A stretch of 64,000 nucleotides of DNA from an uncultured Clostridia bacterium (GCA_910587735.1 CAJUNT010000005.1:1-64000), one strand, 5' to 3'. Shown: positions 23,967 through 32,945, numbered from the stretch's first letter. The notes: a model not told the origin generated them from the sequence alone. Numbers and translations are program-made.

Positions 23967-25088
23967 ATGAGAAAAATAAAAAAACTAAAAAAAATAATAA
24001 GTATGTTACTGTTATGTAGTATCATTTTGGTGCAGACTGTTTATGCAATAGAAAATATATCAGAAAATCAATCTACAAATAAAGATAATATCAATAAAAA
24101 TGGATATTTTGCGGAGAAAAATCACATTATTTATTATATGAAATATGTTAAAATAAAAGAAAATCATGAAGCATTACAACTTTATCAATATGATTTGCAA
24201 ACACAAATAGCCTCTCCATTATGTAAAGACTATTTTCAATATGACCCTATTGCACCCATTTATAATATGAGAGTTTGTAATGATGGATATGTTTATTTTA
24301 AAGCACAAAGAGAAGAAATAAAAGAGGAAGAGCAAAAAAGTGGATATTATCGTGTTTCTGTCAATGGGGGAAAAAGTGAATATGTTTGTAAATATGAAGA
24401 AATTGCATTTCTTTCAGATAGTTGGGTATATTGGGCTGAAAAAAATGTTTTTTATAATTTAGTAACAAATGAAGTCATAGAAAATACTGTAACAAGTCCT
24501 TTTGATGCTGTATCAATTACACAATATTGGAATAGTACTTGTGAATATCAGGATACTATTTATATTCAAGCACGTCATTGGACTGCAAAAGATGTTGATG
24601 GGACATCAGATGAAATAAAATATAAAAATGGTCAAGCATTGGAGTATGGTGTTTATGCTTTACCATTACATGAGCAAAATGCTTTTCATAAAATAGAATT
24701 GGAATATAAAATAAATTATTTTCAAATATATAACAACAATTTATATTATCTTAATGAAAATACAATAAAACAATATTCCTTACAAAATCATACTACAAAA
24801 ACAATAGTAAAAGTAGAGAGTGGAAATATATATCAATTTGCTGTTTATAATAACACTTTATACTATTGTTATAGTATTGAAAAAAATGGAAAGTATTATC
24901 ATAATTTATACAGTGTTTCATTAAATGAAGAACAAAGTCAGGCGATTATAGCTGTACCTTATCTATTTGGCAATCAAATACATATTTTAGAAGATGTTAT
25001 TTGTTATGCTCATGTAGATAAATGGAGTATAGGAAATTGGAGAATATTTGATATTCATACAGGAAAAAGATATTTTATAGAACTTTAA
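23967..25088 (+). CDS. Secreted protein with repeated beta-strand pattern, unknown function
   Basis: The 373-residue protein starts with a basic region and hydrophobic signal peptide (about 1-28, IISMLLLCSIILVQTVYA). The remainder is rich in Tyr and Asn. It has repeating short motifs of the type W/YYxN...K/LYxY, such as NNNLYYLNENTIKQYSL and YNNTLYYCYSIEKNGK, like DUF5050/propeller-type extracellular domains of Clostridia. No catalytic motif is visible. It is followed 20 bp later by another exported protein, probably in the same operon. Its function is unknown. The AAGGAGAG site fixes the start. Confidence 0.7.
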   Translation: MRKIKKLKKIISMLLLCSIILVQTVYAIENISENQSTNKDNINKNGYFAEKNHIIYYMKYVKIKENHEALQLYQYDLQTQIASPLCKDYFQYDPIAPIYNMRVCNDGYVYFKAQREEIKEEEQKSGYYRVSVNGGKSEYVCKYEEIAFLSDSWVYWAEKNVFYNLVTNEVIENTVTSPFDAVSITQYWNSTCEYQDTIYIQARHWTAKDVDGTSDEIKYKNGQALEYGVYALPLHEQNAFHKIELEYKINYFQIYNNNLYYLNENTIKQYSLQNHTTKTIVKVESGNIYQFAVYNNTLYYCYSIEKNGKYYHNLYSVSLNEEQSQAIIAVPYLFGNQIHILEDVICYAHVDKWSIGNWRIFDIHTGKRYFIEL

Positions 25089-25108
25089 AAATAGGAGAAA
25101 TCAGTGTT

Positions 25109-26104
25109 ATGAAAAAAATTTTAAAATTGATAATTATATTATTTTGTGTAACAATAACAAGAAATGTTATTTTTGCTGCTACTATGACAAAAAAAGTGAT
25201 TTATTCGGACATTACTGCATATATTAATGGTTTATCAATACCTTCCTACAATTTAGATGATAGGACAGTTGTGATTGCAGAAGACTTGGAGAAATATGGT
25301 TTTGATTTGCATTATGTTGATGAAGAACGCTGTTTATACATAGATTATAATCCGAATAAAGAAGTCACTGCAACACCTAAAAAAGAAAATAAAAATGTTG
25401 GCTCGGTAGCTTTTATTGCGCAAGCTACTGATATTTATACAAGAGTAAATGGATTTAATGTTACTTATGATACTTCTTATAGTATAAATGGACAAATATT
25501 AGTTAGTGTAGATAATTTGGAACATTGCCATTCTAGTTACATAACATGGAATTGGGAAAAAAGAAGCATTTCTTTTGACTATGTACCATATTGGGCAGTT
25601 TGTCCAAGTATTGATTATGAAAAACAAAAAACAGAAAATATTTCTCATTTTATAATAGAGTGTATGAAAACAGAACAAAAAGAATTAAATGAAAACGAAA
25701 AAGAACCCCCAAAATTTTATACAACTGGAACAAATGAACAATATCTTTATTTATTTAGAATGACTTGGCGTGAAAAAACAAATATAAGAGACTTGCCAAA
25801 AAGCTGGTTTGAAAATGGCAAAATTACAATTGATTTTTCTATTCGTGAAGAAGATGCTGTGAAAGCGGAACAATTAACACAGTTATTAAATTCTATTTTG
25901 ACAATTAATTCAGAGGGAAATGTTGTAGCAGAAAATTTGAATGCTGTAAATGAGCATATCAAAGTATTTATCAATGAGGAAAGCATACCTATTACTGCAA
26001 TGGAATTAAAACCTGATTTTAGCTGTTATACTTATTATATAGAGTTGGATAAAGAGATAAAAAACGTAGAAGAAATACAAACAATTAAAATAGAATGTAA
26101 ATAA
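25109..26104 (+). CDS. Secreted stalk-domain-like protein, unknown function
   Basis: The 331-residue protein has a signal peptide (1-24, ending VIFA-AT). It then has a segment resembling the copper-amine-oxidase-like N-terminal (stalk) domain found in many clostridial exported proteins: ITAYINGLSIPSYNLDDRTVVIAEDLEKYGFD followed by an RCLYIDY-type strand, and a second copy around TRVNGFNVTYDTSYSINGQILVSVDNL. The C-terminal half has no recognised motif. The gene follows the previous secreted protein by 20 bp, so they are probably cotranscribed. A cell-surface role is likely; the ligand is unknown. Confidence 0.7.
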   Translation: MKKILKLIIILFCVTITRNVIFAATMTKKVIYSDITAYINGLSIPSYNLDDRTVVIAEDLEKYGFDLHYVDEERCLYIDYNPNKEVTATPKKENKNVGSVAFIAQATDIYTRVNGFNVTYDTSYSINGQILVSVDNLEHCHSSYITWNWEKRSISFDYVPYWAVCPSIDYEKQKTENISHFIIECMKTEQKELNENEKEPPKFYTTGTNEQYLYLFRMTWREKTNIRDLPKSWFENGKITIDFSIREEDAVKAEQLTQLLNSILTINSEGNVVAENLNAVNEHIKVFINEESIPITAMELKPDFSCYTYYIELDKEIKNVEEIQTIKIECK

Positions 26105-26110
26105 TAAGGG

Positions 26111-26139
26111 AGGGTGTACCAATTTTCAAAGTACACCCT
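26111..26139. terminator. Hairpin between convergent genes
   Basis: AGGGTGTAC (26111-26119) pairs perfectly with GTACACCCT (26131-26139). The T-tract is weak on both sides, so termination efficiency is uncertain. Confidence 0.55.
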
Positions 26140-26150
26140 AAAATATCATT

Positions 26151-27287
26151 TCATGATTTCAAATTTTGTTGAAAACCATCAAGTTTTTGTTTTTTATATT
26201 GTGCAAATCTACATTCGTCAAGTGCTGTTCTAATTTCTTCCATCATAGTATTAAAGAAATATAAATTATGAAGTACACACAGACGCATAGCAAGCATTTC
26301 TTTTGCTTTAAACAAATGGCGAATATATGCCCTGGAATATCTCTGACAAGCTGGACAATTACAGCCTTGTTCTATGGGGGTATCGTCCAGTTCATATTTT
26401 GCATTTAATAAATTGATTTTACCTGCATTGGTATATACATGAGCATGACGTCCATTTCTGGAAGGTAATACACAATCAAAAAAGTCAACGCCTCTTTCTA
26501 CTGCCTCTAATATATTTTCTGGTGTTCCCACACCCATTAAATAAGTAGGTTTGTTTTGAGGTAAATAAGGCACGACTTCCTCCAGTATATGATACATTTC
26601 TGTGTGTGTTTCCCCTACTGCAAGTCCTCCTATAGCATAGCCATCTAAATCCATGTCAGATATTCTTTTTGCATGTTCAATACGAATATCTTCATAAATT
26701 GCACCTTGGTTAATGCCAAATAACATTTGTTTTTTGTTTATAGTATCTTCTTTTTGATTTAATTCATAAAGTGCTTTTTTACAGCGTTCTAACCATCTTG
26801 TTGTTCTGTCAACAGAATTTTGAACATATTTTCTTTCTGCTGGAATACCAATACATTCATCAAAAGCCATAGCGATAGTAGACGCTAAATTTGATTGTAT
26901 TTTCATACTTTCTTCTGGTCCCATGAATATTTTTCTTCCATCTACATGAGAAGAAAAATAAACACCTTCCTCTTTTATTTTTCTTAAAGAAGTTAATGAA
27001 AATACTTGGAATCCACCTGAATCAGTTAATATAGGTTTGTTCCAAACCATAAATTTATGCAGTCCACCTAATTTTTTTACAATTTCATCTCCTGGGCGTA
27101 CGTGTAAATGATATGTGTTTGATAATTCTACTTGACAATTTACTCTTTCTAAATCTTCAGAAGACACTGCACCTTTTATTGCTGCAATAGTACCTACATT
27201 CATAAAAACAGGTGTTTGTATAATACCGTGAGGAGTATGAAATTCTCCTCTTTTTGCTCTTCCTTCTACTTTTAATAATTGATACAT
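26151..27287 (-). CDS. tgt: tRNA-guanine (queuine) transglycosylase
   Basis: The protein of about 378 residues is a full-length Tgt, with the TPVFMNVGT start, LSNTYHL, the substrate-binding Asp in ILTDSGGFQVFSL, the nucleophile region GGLAVGE and MGVGTPENI, and DFFDCVLPSRNGRH. The zinc site is CNCPAC with a later Cys and LHN. It exchanges guanine-34 for preQ1 in tRNAs with GUN anticodons, the first step of queuosine insertion in bacteria. The start at 27285-27287 is chosen because GAGG lies 8 nt upstream; the in-frame ATG at 27299 overlaps that site. No other queuosine gene is adjacent. Confidence 0.95.
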   Translation of the reverse strand: MYQLLKVEGRAKRGEFHTPHGIIQTPVFMNVGTIAAIKGAVSSEDLERVNCQVELSNTYHLHVRPGDEIVKKLGGLHKFMVWNKPILTDSGGFQVFSLTSLRKIKEEGVYFSSHVDGRKIFMGPEESMKIQSNLASTIAMAFDECIGIPAERKYVQNSVDRTTRWLERCKKALYELNQKEDTINKKQMLFGINQGAIYEDIRIEHAKRISDMDLDGYAIGGLAVGETHTEMYHILEEVVPYLPQNKPTYLMGVGTPENILEAVERGVDFFDCVLPSRNGRHAHVYTNAGKINLLNAKYELDDTPIEQGCNCPACQRYSRAYIRHLFKAKEMLAMRLCVLHNLYFFNTMMEEIRTALDECRFAQYKKQKLDGFQQNLKS

Positions 27288-27432
27288 TTTTTTCCTCATT
27301 TCTATATATTATTTTTAATACTATACATTTTTTTAATATTTTTTTCAAGTCATATTACCATATCCATATCAATTCTGATATAATAAAATATGAAACATTA
27401 TCATAATGAATATAGAAGAAATGGAGAATATT

Positions 27433-28566
27433 ATGTCAAATATTAATATGATTGCCTCTGCAACATTTGGTTTAGAGGCAGTTTTAAAAAGAGAAATCAT
27501 TGCTTTAGGTTTTGAAAATATTAAAACATATGATGGCAGAGTAGAATTTACAGGTGATGAAAGTGCGATTGTAAAGGCTAACATATGGTTGAGATGTGCA
27601 GGACGTGTTTGGATAAATATGGGGCGATTTACAGCAGTTACATTTGATGAACTTTTTGAACAAACAAAAGCATTACCTTGGGGAGATTGGATACCAGAAG
27701 ACGGCAAGTTTACAGTAGTAGGAAAATCTGTAAAATCTACACTTTTCAGTGTTTCGGACTGTCAATCTATTGTAAAAAAAGCGGTTGTAGAAAAATTGAA
27801 ACAAAAATATCACACAGATTGGTTTGATGAAACAGGAGCAGAATATACCATACAAATAAGCATATTAAAAGATGTTGCTACACTTGCCATTGATACATCT
27901 GGTTCTGGGCTTCATAAAAGAGGATACAGAGAAAATGCTATGATTGCACCCTTAAAAGAAACATTAGCATCTGCTATGATACAGCTTAGCTACTGGAAAA
28001 AAGATCGTATTCTTTTAGACCCTTTTTGTGGTTCTGGTACAATACCGATTGAGGCGGCTATGATAGCTAGAAATATTGCACCTGGTTTAAATAGAAAATT
28101 TGCCTCTGAGAATTGGGAAAGAATTGACAAAAAGATATGGAAAGAGGCACGTATTGAAGCGTATAAAGCAATACAGTATGATGTGATGCCTGAAATTTAT
28201 GGTAGTGATATTGATGCAGATGCGATTGAATTAGCAAAACAAAATGCAGAAAAAGCTGGTGTGGACGACTGTATTCATTTTGATGTAAAATCTTCATTTG
28301 ATTTAAAATTACCTGGGAAATATGGTGTTTTAGTAACAAATCCTCCTTATGGTGAAAGAATAGGGGAATTAAAAGAGGTAGAAAATATTTATAGAGGGCT
28401 AGGAGAGATTATGAAACAAGATAATACATGGTCTTGTTATGTTATTACATCTATGGAGTATTTTGAAAGCCTTTTCGGCAGAAAAGCGGATAAAAAAAGA
28501 AAATTGTTTAATGGACGTATTAAAACAGACTATTATCAATTTGAAGGTCCACGTCCTCCTAGATAA
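27433..28566 (+). CDS. THUMP-domain class I SAM-dependent RNA methyltransferase (RlmL N-terminal type)
   Basis: The protein of about 377 residues starts NMIASATFGLEAVLKREI, followed by a THUMP domain (about 45-155). The Rossmann methyltransferase domain has motif I LLDPFCGSGTIPIEAAM (about 193-209), the acidic SDIDADAI loop and the catalytic VTNPPYGERIG. This is the family that makes N2-methylguanine in 23S rRNA (RlmL/YcbY N-terminal half, YpsC in Bacillus). The start at 27433 follows GGAG by 9 nt; the first in-frame ATG at 27406 has no ribosome binding site. A perfect 16-bp terminator hairpin lies downstream. Confidence 0.9.
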   Translation: MSNINMIASATFGLEAVLKREIIALGFENIKTYDGRVEFTGDESAIVKANIWLRCAGRVWINMGRFTAVTFDELFEQTKALPWGDWIPEDGKFTVVGKSVKSTLFSVSDCQSIVKKAVVEKLKQKYHTDWFDETGAEYTIQISILKDVATLAIDTSGSGLHKRGYRENAMIAPLKETLASAMIQLSYWKKDRILLDPFCGSGTIPIEAAMIARNIAPGLNRKFASENWERIDKKIWKEARIEAYKAIQYDVMPEIYGSDIDADAIELAKQNAEKAGVDDCIHFDVKSSFDLKLPGKYGVLVTNPPYGERIGELKEVENIYRGLGEIMKQDNTWSCYVITSMEYFESLFGRKADKKRKLFNGRIKTDYYQFEGPRPPR

Positions 28567-28640
28567 TATGAATGAAATGATAATAAATATAAAAATATTA
28601 TAAAAAAGTGATTAACAGATATAAATATGATAAATAGAAT

Positions 28641-28685
28641 TAGTACAAGCTATCAGATGGGCTGATAGCTTGTACTATATTATTA
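28641..28685. terminator. Bidirectional terminator
   Basis: A perfect 16-bp stem (28641-28656 with 28662-28677) and a 5-nt loop lie between the convergent methyltransferase and collagen-like genes. The flanks are A/T-rich on both sides. Confidence 0.8.
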
Positions 28686-28698
28686 TATTATAATATTG

Positions 28699-30051
28699 TT
28701 AATTGATACTTAAACCAGCACTTGCATATCCAGCGATAGTATTAACTAAAGTTAATCCGCTTGCTGTTGCTGAAAATACTAGCATTAGTCGTGTTTGAGC
28801 TGTTACTGGAATATTGAGTCCTGTAAGAACACCATTTAATAATGTTCCAATGGATAGTACTCCAGTAAGTGATGGTGTTAGATTAATTAGTGTTCCAGCA
28901 ATCGGAGTAAATACATTGTTTGGTGTTGCAGACTGATATAGTTGTGCATTTACTGTAATCGTAGAGCCTACTAATGAAAGTGCTGCTGTTGTACTAAAAA
29001 ATGCACTAAATGAAGTAATAATACCTGCACGTGGAACTTGAAATGCAAAGTTAGAAAGTGTTCCACTAGCATTTGTAATATCAATGCTGGAGCCTAATGC
29101 TGTAAGCCCTGGCGCATTGCTTCCAAATCCAACGAAAGCAGGAATACCTGCAAGTCCTCCGGCAATTGTTGTTAAAGATACAGGAAGTCCTGATGCAAAT
29201 GGAATAATAGCACCTGTACCTGCAATGCCAGTAGGACCAGTAGGACCAGTTGCGCCAGTCGGACCAATTAATCCATCGGCACCAGTAGGACCCGTTGGAC
29301 CAGTCGCGCCAGTGGGACCAATTAGCCCATCAGCACCCGTTGGACCAGTCGCGCCAGTGGGACCAATTAGCCCATCAGCACCAGTAGGACCAGTCGCGCC
29401 AGTGGGACCAATTAGCCCATCAGCACCAGTGGGACCAGTTGCGCCAGTCGGACCAATTAACCCATCAGCACCAGTAGCACCAGTTGCGCCAGTGGGACCA
29501 ATTAACCCATCAGCACCAGTAGGACCGGTTGCGCCAGTGGGACCAATTAACCCATCAGCACCCGTTGGACCAGTCGCGCCAGTGGGACCAATTAATCCAT
29601 CGACACCAGTAGGACCAGTCGAACCAGTTTGTCCAGTTGCACCCGTTGGACCGGTAGCACCAGTAGGACCAGTAGCACCCGTTGGACCAGTTGGTCCTTC
29701 ATCGCCAGGGCAACCTTTTGGTCCTTGTATTCCAATAGGACCAGTAACGCCTTGTATGCCTTGTGGACCAGTTACACCCTGCGGACCCATAAAACCCATA
29801 GGACCAGTTGCGCCAGTCGGACCAGTCGCACCAGTCGCACCTATTGGACCAGTGGGACCTATAGGACCGATATCACCCTTAGGACCTTGACAGCCTGGAT
29901 CGCCTTTTGGTCCTACATCACCACGAACGCCTTGTATGCCTTGAACACCTTGTGGTCCAGCATAACCTCTTGGACCAGTAGGTCCTGGTTCCCCATGACA
30001 GTAAGTTTGATATTGATTTTGATACCAATTATAGGGATTATTTTGATTCAT
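28699..30051 (-). CDS. Collagen-like BclA-type glycoprotein, probably exosporium
   Basis: The protein of about 450 residues has a short N-terminal region (MNQNNPYNWYQNQ...), about 270 residues of unbroken Gly-X-Y triplets rich in GPT and GAT, and a hydrophobic C-terminal domain of ~150 residues (from AIIPFASGLPVSLTT) like the trimeric C-terminal domain of BclA proteins. In Bacillus and Clostridioides such proteins coat the exosporium as hair-like filaments, with threonines in GPT triplets glycosylated. The start at 30049-30051 follows AAAGGATG; the ATG at 30072 has no site. The central repeat array makes the length liable to change. The spore location is inferred from the family. Confidence 0.85.
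   Translation of the reverse strand: MNQNNPYNWYQNQYQTYCHGEPGPTGPRGYAGPQGVQGIQGVRGDVGPKGDPGCQGPKGDIGPIGPTGPIGATGATGPTGATGPMGFMGPQGVTGPQGIQGVTGPIGIQGPKGCPGDEGPTGPTGATGPTGATGPTGATGQTGSTGPTGVDGLIGPTGATGPTGADGLIGPTGATGPTGADGLIGPTGATGATGADGLIGPTGATGPTGADGLIGPTGATGPTGADGLIGPTGATGPTGADGLIGPTGATGPTGPTGADGLIGPTGATGPTGPTGIAGTGAIIPFASGLPVSLTTIAGGLAGIPAFVGFGSNAPGLTALGSSIDITNASGTLSNFAFQVPRAGIITSFSAFFSTTAALSLVGSTITVNAQLYQSATPNNVFTPIAGTLINLTPSLTGVLSIGTLLNGVLTGLNIPVTAQTRLMLVFSATASGLTLVNTIAGYASAGLSIN
29240..29610 (-). repeat. 45-bp tandem repeat array in the collagen-like gene
   Basis: Eight units containing DGLI recur in the protein. Most follow the 15-residue pattern (A/V)DGLIGPTGATGPTG; one unit has GATGATG and the last two carry an extra PTG. 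Borders are approximate. Slippage or recombination here would change filament length in steps of 15 residues. Confidence 0.85.
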
Positions 30052-30319
30052 ATAAAATACATCCTTTCTCATTTTTTATAAAAAAGAACTTAAAAAAATA
30101 TTCTTTTCTATCATTATTTTATGCAACTTTAAAATAGTTGTTACTTTTTATGAGAAAAGCAATGGAAAATATATTGTAATGTAATGACATTTATGTTTTG
30201 AATATGTTTCGCAAAATTTATATCAAATTATATTATTTAAAATAAAGAATATATTTTAAAAATGGTAATGATTGTGATATAATAAAAAAATATGAAATAA
30301 AGAAAGGAAGATATTGAAT

Positions 30320-30853
30320 ATGGCAGAGAAAAATCCAATTGTTACAATTGAAATGGAAAATGACTCTATTATAAAAATAGAATTATATCCAGAAACTGCT
30401 CCAAACACTGTAAACAATTTTATTAGCTTAGTACAAAAGGGCTTTTATAACGGCTTAATATTTCATAGAGTAATAAAAGGCTTTATGATACAAGGAGGCT
30501 GTCCAGAAGGTACAGGAACAGGCGGTCCTGGTTATCAAATTATTGGAGAATTTGACTATAATGGCATTACAAACACATTGCAACATGAAGCAGGTGTAAT
30601 ATCTATGGCGCGTTCTATGATGCCAAATTCTGCTGGTTCTCAATTTTTTATTATGCATGAAAAAGCACCTCATTTAGATGGACAATATGCAGCTTTTGGA
30701 AAAGTAATAGAAGGCATGGAAGTTGTAAATACCATTGCAAAAGCAAAAACAGACAGAAATGACAAACCAAAAGAACCACAAATAATGAAAAATGTAACAG
30801 TAGAATTGTTTGGAGAAAATTATCCAGAACCAGAACATTTTGAGGGTTATTAA
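30320..30853 (+). CDS. Cyclophilin-type peptidyl-prolyl cis-trans isomerase
   Basis: The 177-residue protein matches single-domain bacterial cyclophilins: PNTVNNFISLVQKGFYNGLIFHRVIKGFMIQGG holds the active-site Phe-His-Arg (FHRV) and IQGG, then GTGTGGPGY, a MARSMMPNSAGSQFFI motif with Gln and Phe of the proline pocket, and LDGQYAAFGKV. It speeds prolyl bond isomerisation. It has no signal peptide, so it acts in the cytoplasm. The ATG at 30320 is preferred, 9 nt after AGGAAG; a TTG two codons earlier is possible. It has its own terminator. Confidence 0.94.
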   Translation: MAEKNPIVTIEMENDSIIKIELYPETAPNTVNNFISLVQKGFYNGLIFHRVIKGFMIQGGCPEGTGTGGPGYQIIGEFDYNGITNTLQHEAGVISMARSMMPNSAGSQFFIMHEKAPHLDGQYAAFGKVIEGMEVVNTIAKAKTDRNDKPKEPQIMKNVTVELFGENYPEPEHFEGY

Positions 30854-30862
30854 AATAACAGA

Positions 30863-30898
30863 AACGCTGAGTATTGACATATTCAGCGTTATTTATAT
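30863..30898 (+). terminator. Terminator after the cyclophilin gene
   Basis: AACGCTGA (30863-30870) pairs with TCAGCGTT (30883-30890), followed by ATTTATAT. Confidence 0.75.
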
Positions 30899-30972
30899 AT
30901 AAAAGTAACCATATAAAATTCATTTGTTTTAAAAAAAGAACAATAAAAATGAAAAAAATGCAAAAAAAGTAC

Positions 30973-31001
30973 TTGCATTTCTAAAAGAGGTATGTTATTA
31001 T
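30973..31001 (+). promoter_or_regulatory. Promoter of tRNA-Leu
   Basis: TTGCAT (30973-30978) and TATTAT (30996-31001) with a 17-nt spacer lie 31 bp before the tRNA gene. Confidence 0.6.
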
Positions 31002-31032
31002 AGTTAAGCAATGAGGGAAAATTAAAAAATAT

Positions 31033-31116
31033 GCGGATGTGGCGGAACTGGCAGACGCGCTGGACTCAAAATCCAGTTATGGTGACATAGTGTGGGTTCG
31101 ATTCCCACCATCCGCA
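31033..31116 (+). tRNA. tRNA-Leu (anticodon CAA)
   Basis: The 84-nt cloverleaf has a 7-bp acceptor stem (GCGGATG with CATCCGC, discriminator A). The anticodon stem is CTGGA/TCCAG with the seven-base loop CTCAAAA and anticodon CAA at 31067-31069, reading UUG. The long variable arm (around TGGTGACATA) is typical of class II leucine tRNA, and the T-arm contains GGTTCGATTCC. CCA is not encoded. A terminator follows at once. Confidence 0.97.
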
Positions 31117-31120
31117 TTGA

Positions 31121-31152
31121 AAATGGTTTGAGTTTTCAAACCATTTTTTTTA
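31121..31152 (+). terminator. Terminator of tRNA-Leu
   Basis: AAATGGTTTGA (31121-31131) pairs with TCAAACCATTT (31136-31146) and runs into eight T residues. Confidence 0.9.
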
Positions 31153-31173
31153 TGAAAAATAAAAGGGGTTACT

Positions 31174-31623
31174 ATGGAAATAAAAATAATATTAGAAAAC
31201 AAAAAACAATATATTGACTTGCTTTTGTTGGCTGATGAACAAGAATCTATGATTGATATTTATTTAGAAACAGGTATAATGTTTGCATTATATGATAAAA
31301 ATTCTGTAAAATGTGTTTGTGTGGTTACAAAAGAATGTCAAAATATTTATGAAATAAAAAATTTATCTGTATGTCCTGAGTATAAAAGACAAGGATATGA
31401 CAGAAATATGTTAAACTACATTTTTGACTATTATAAAGATGTATGTGATATTATGATTGTAGGAACGGGTGACAGCCCCTTAACCATTCCATTTTATAAA
31501 AGCTGTGGTTTTGTGCCATATCGCACTGTTAAAAATTTTTTTATAGAACATTATAATCATGCTATATTTGAATGTGGTAAGCAATTAGTAGATATGATTT
31601 ATTTAAAAAAATATTTAAAATAA
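31174..31623 (+). CDS. GNAT-family N-acetyltransferase
   Basis: The 149-residue protein shows the GNAT core. A beta-strand pair (MFALYDKNSVKCVCVVTKE) is followed by motif A, LSVCPEYKRQGYDRNMLNYIF, where the acetyl-CoA pyrophosphate loop is expected to read R/QxxGxG/A; here it is RQGYDR, so the second glycine-like position is Asp. Motif B includes PFYKSCGFVPY. It transfers an acetyl group to an unknown amine. The start follows AAGGGG. It stands alone between tRNA-Leu and a convergent lipoprotein gene, with a shared hairpin at 31625-31645. Confidence 0.85.
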   Translation: MEIKIILENKKQYIDLLLLADEQESMIDIYLETGIMFALYDKNSVKCVCVVTKECQNIYEIKNLSVCPEYKRQGYDRNMLNYIFDYYKDVCDIMIVGTGDSPLTIPFYKSCGFVPYRTVKNFFIEHYNHAIFECGKQLVDMIYLKKYLK

Positions 31624-31624
31624 A

Positions 31625-31645
31625 ACAGCCGTTTTTAACGGCTGT
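31625..31645. terminator. Hairpin between the GNAT gene and the lipoprotein gene
   Basis: ACAGCCGTT (31625-31633) pairs with AACGGCTGT (31637-31645) across a TTT loop, starting just after the GNAT stop codon. Confidence 0.65.
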
Positions 31646-31658
31646 CTGCAAATAAATA

Positions 31659-32534
31659 TTATGGTTGCTGTAATGATATATAACTTACAGCTAAAACAAC
31701 ATATGTTTTTTCTGATCCAGTATTATCCTGTTTCTTTATAACATCTAAAGGAATACCAATGGCAGATTCTATAATACTTGTATCTTTCAAATCTTCAATA
31801 TTTCCTCTGTAATACAATACATAATTTTCATTATTGTCATGAGAGGCTTCTATATAAACACCTCGTAATTCGGCAAGACTTTCAGGATTTTCTGTTACAG
31901 AAAATGTAGATTGTGTTACAACAGATAAATCGGAAACAGACATAAATTTATCACCATAGTTATTAGGATTTTCTATAACATTTTGATATGTTATATTTTT
32001 ATCTGTTACATTTGTAATTTCGTCAGAAGATGTTACAGGAAAATAATTTTTTTCTCCTGTAAAAATGGTTCTCGCTTTTTCATTGATTGTAAAATTACTT
32101 CCTGGCAATGTTTGCAGGAATTCAAAAAATTGTATGGTATTAGGACGCCAGATATCATTGATATAGTTACCTTGTTGAATCTGTCCATTTTGAAAAACAG
32201 TTTTTCCTTCGCCTTCAAAATGACCATTTACAAAAGAGCCTTCATAATACCAACCGCTTTGATTTTGATTTTGTGAAACAAATTTACCCTGTCCATGAGG
32301 TAAATTATTTTTCATTTCACCAGAATAGATACCCTTCATTTTTCCAAATGTGCAGTCTAAAGTGATTTCTTTGACATTTGACATATTTTTTTGTGCCTCT
32401 GTTTCAAAGTCAGATATTACATTTGTTTCTGTATGATTATTTTCAGTATTTTGTATAGAAGCCTCTACATTATTGCAGGCAGTAATTGTAAATAAAAACA
32501 TAGTAGAAAGAAGTGCTGCAAAATATCTTTTCAT
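31659..32534 (-). CDS. MORN-repeat lipoprotein
   Basis: The 291-residue protein has a lipoprotein signal peptide with lipobox ITAC (Cys about residue 20), then an Asn/Thr-rich linker. At least two MORN repeats follow (YSGEMKNNLPHGQGKFV and YEGSFVNGHFEGEGKTVF, about 70-115), with a weaker third around QQGNYINDIW. The C-terminal ~150 residues have no recognised motif but include ENYVLYYRGNIEDL. It is expected to be anchored to the outer face of the membrane. MORN repeats bind lipids or proteins in other systems; its role here is unknown. The start follows GGAGG. Confidence 0.8.
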   Translation of the reverse strand: MKRYFAALLSTMFLFTITACNNVEASIQNTENNHTETNVISDFETEAQKNMSNVKEITLDCTFGKMKGIYSGEMKNNLPHGQGKFVSQNQNQSGWYYEGSFVNGHFEGEGKTVFQNGQIQQGNYINDIWRPNTIQFFEFLQTLPGSNFTINEKARTIFTGEKNYFPVTSSDEITNVTDKNITYQNVIENPNNYGDKFMSVSDLSVVTQSTFSVTENPESLAELRGVYIEASHDNNENYVLYYRGNIEDLKDTSIIESAIGIPLDVIKKQDNTGSEKTYVVLAVSYISLQQP

Positions 32535-32807
32535 AATTGTGTTACCTCCTTAATAAATTATTATCAAGGCTTATAGTAACATAAAAAAATATATATGAAA
32601 AGGGGACAATATTAATTTGTTTTCATTTTTTTAATAAAAATAATATCAATTCTTTAAGAAATTTTTTAATTTTTATTCATAATTTATACAAAATATAGAT
32701 ATATAATAAAAATATACCAAATATAAATAATATAAAAAATACTGATTAAATAAATGTTACTTTATAAAAAATATATATAATGTATATTTGATGGGAGGAA
32801 AGAATAT

Positions 32808-32945
32808 ATGAACAAAAAAGAGAATAAACAAAATAAAATAAAAAAACAATCTATAAAAAAGAATGATATAAAAAAAGAAAATGATAAAAAATATGCAGAA
32901 GTCAATACTATGATGCTTTTAACATATTATTTAGCAAATGCATAA
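32808..32945 (+). CDS. Small Lys-rich protein of 45 residues, unknown
   Basis: A short reading frame begins at ATG 32808 behind a strong GGGAGGAAAG site (32794-32803) and ends at TAA 32943-32945. The first ~30 residues are Lys/Asn/Gln-rich (MNKKENKQNKIKKQ...), then YAEVNTMMLLTYYLANA forms a short apolar tail. It resembles no family I recognise. A terminator about 110 bp downstream supports it being a transcribed unit. Its reality depends on the good ribosome binding site and the isolated position; chance occurrence in AT-rich DNA is possible. Confidence 0.45.
   Translation: MNKKENKQNKIKKQSIKKNDIKKENDKKYAEVNTMMLLTYYLANA

Noticed and set aside
26111..26139. Attachment site or mobile-element end
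   Set aside because: The perfect inverted repeat lies between convergent genes and is better explained as a termination hairpin.
29240..29610. Regular ~45-bp repeats as a possible CRISPR array
   Set aside because: Units are contiguous and in frame with the collagen triplets; there are no unique spacers and no cas genes.
29084..29890. A 268-residue Pro/Gly-rich frame opposite the collagen-like gene
   Set aside because: It is the antisense shadow of the GXY repeat codons and has no ribosome binding site.
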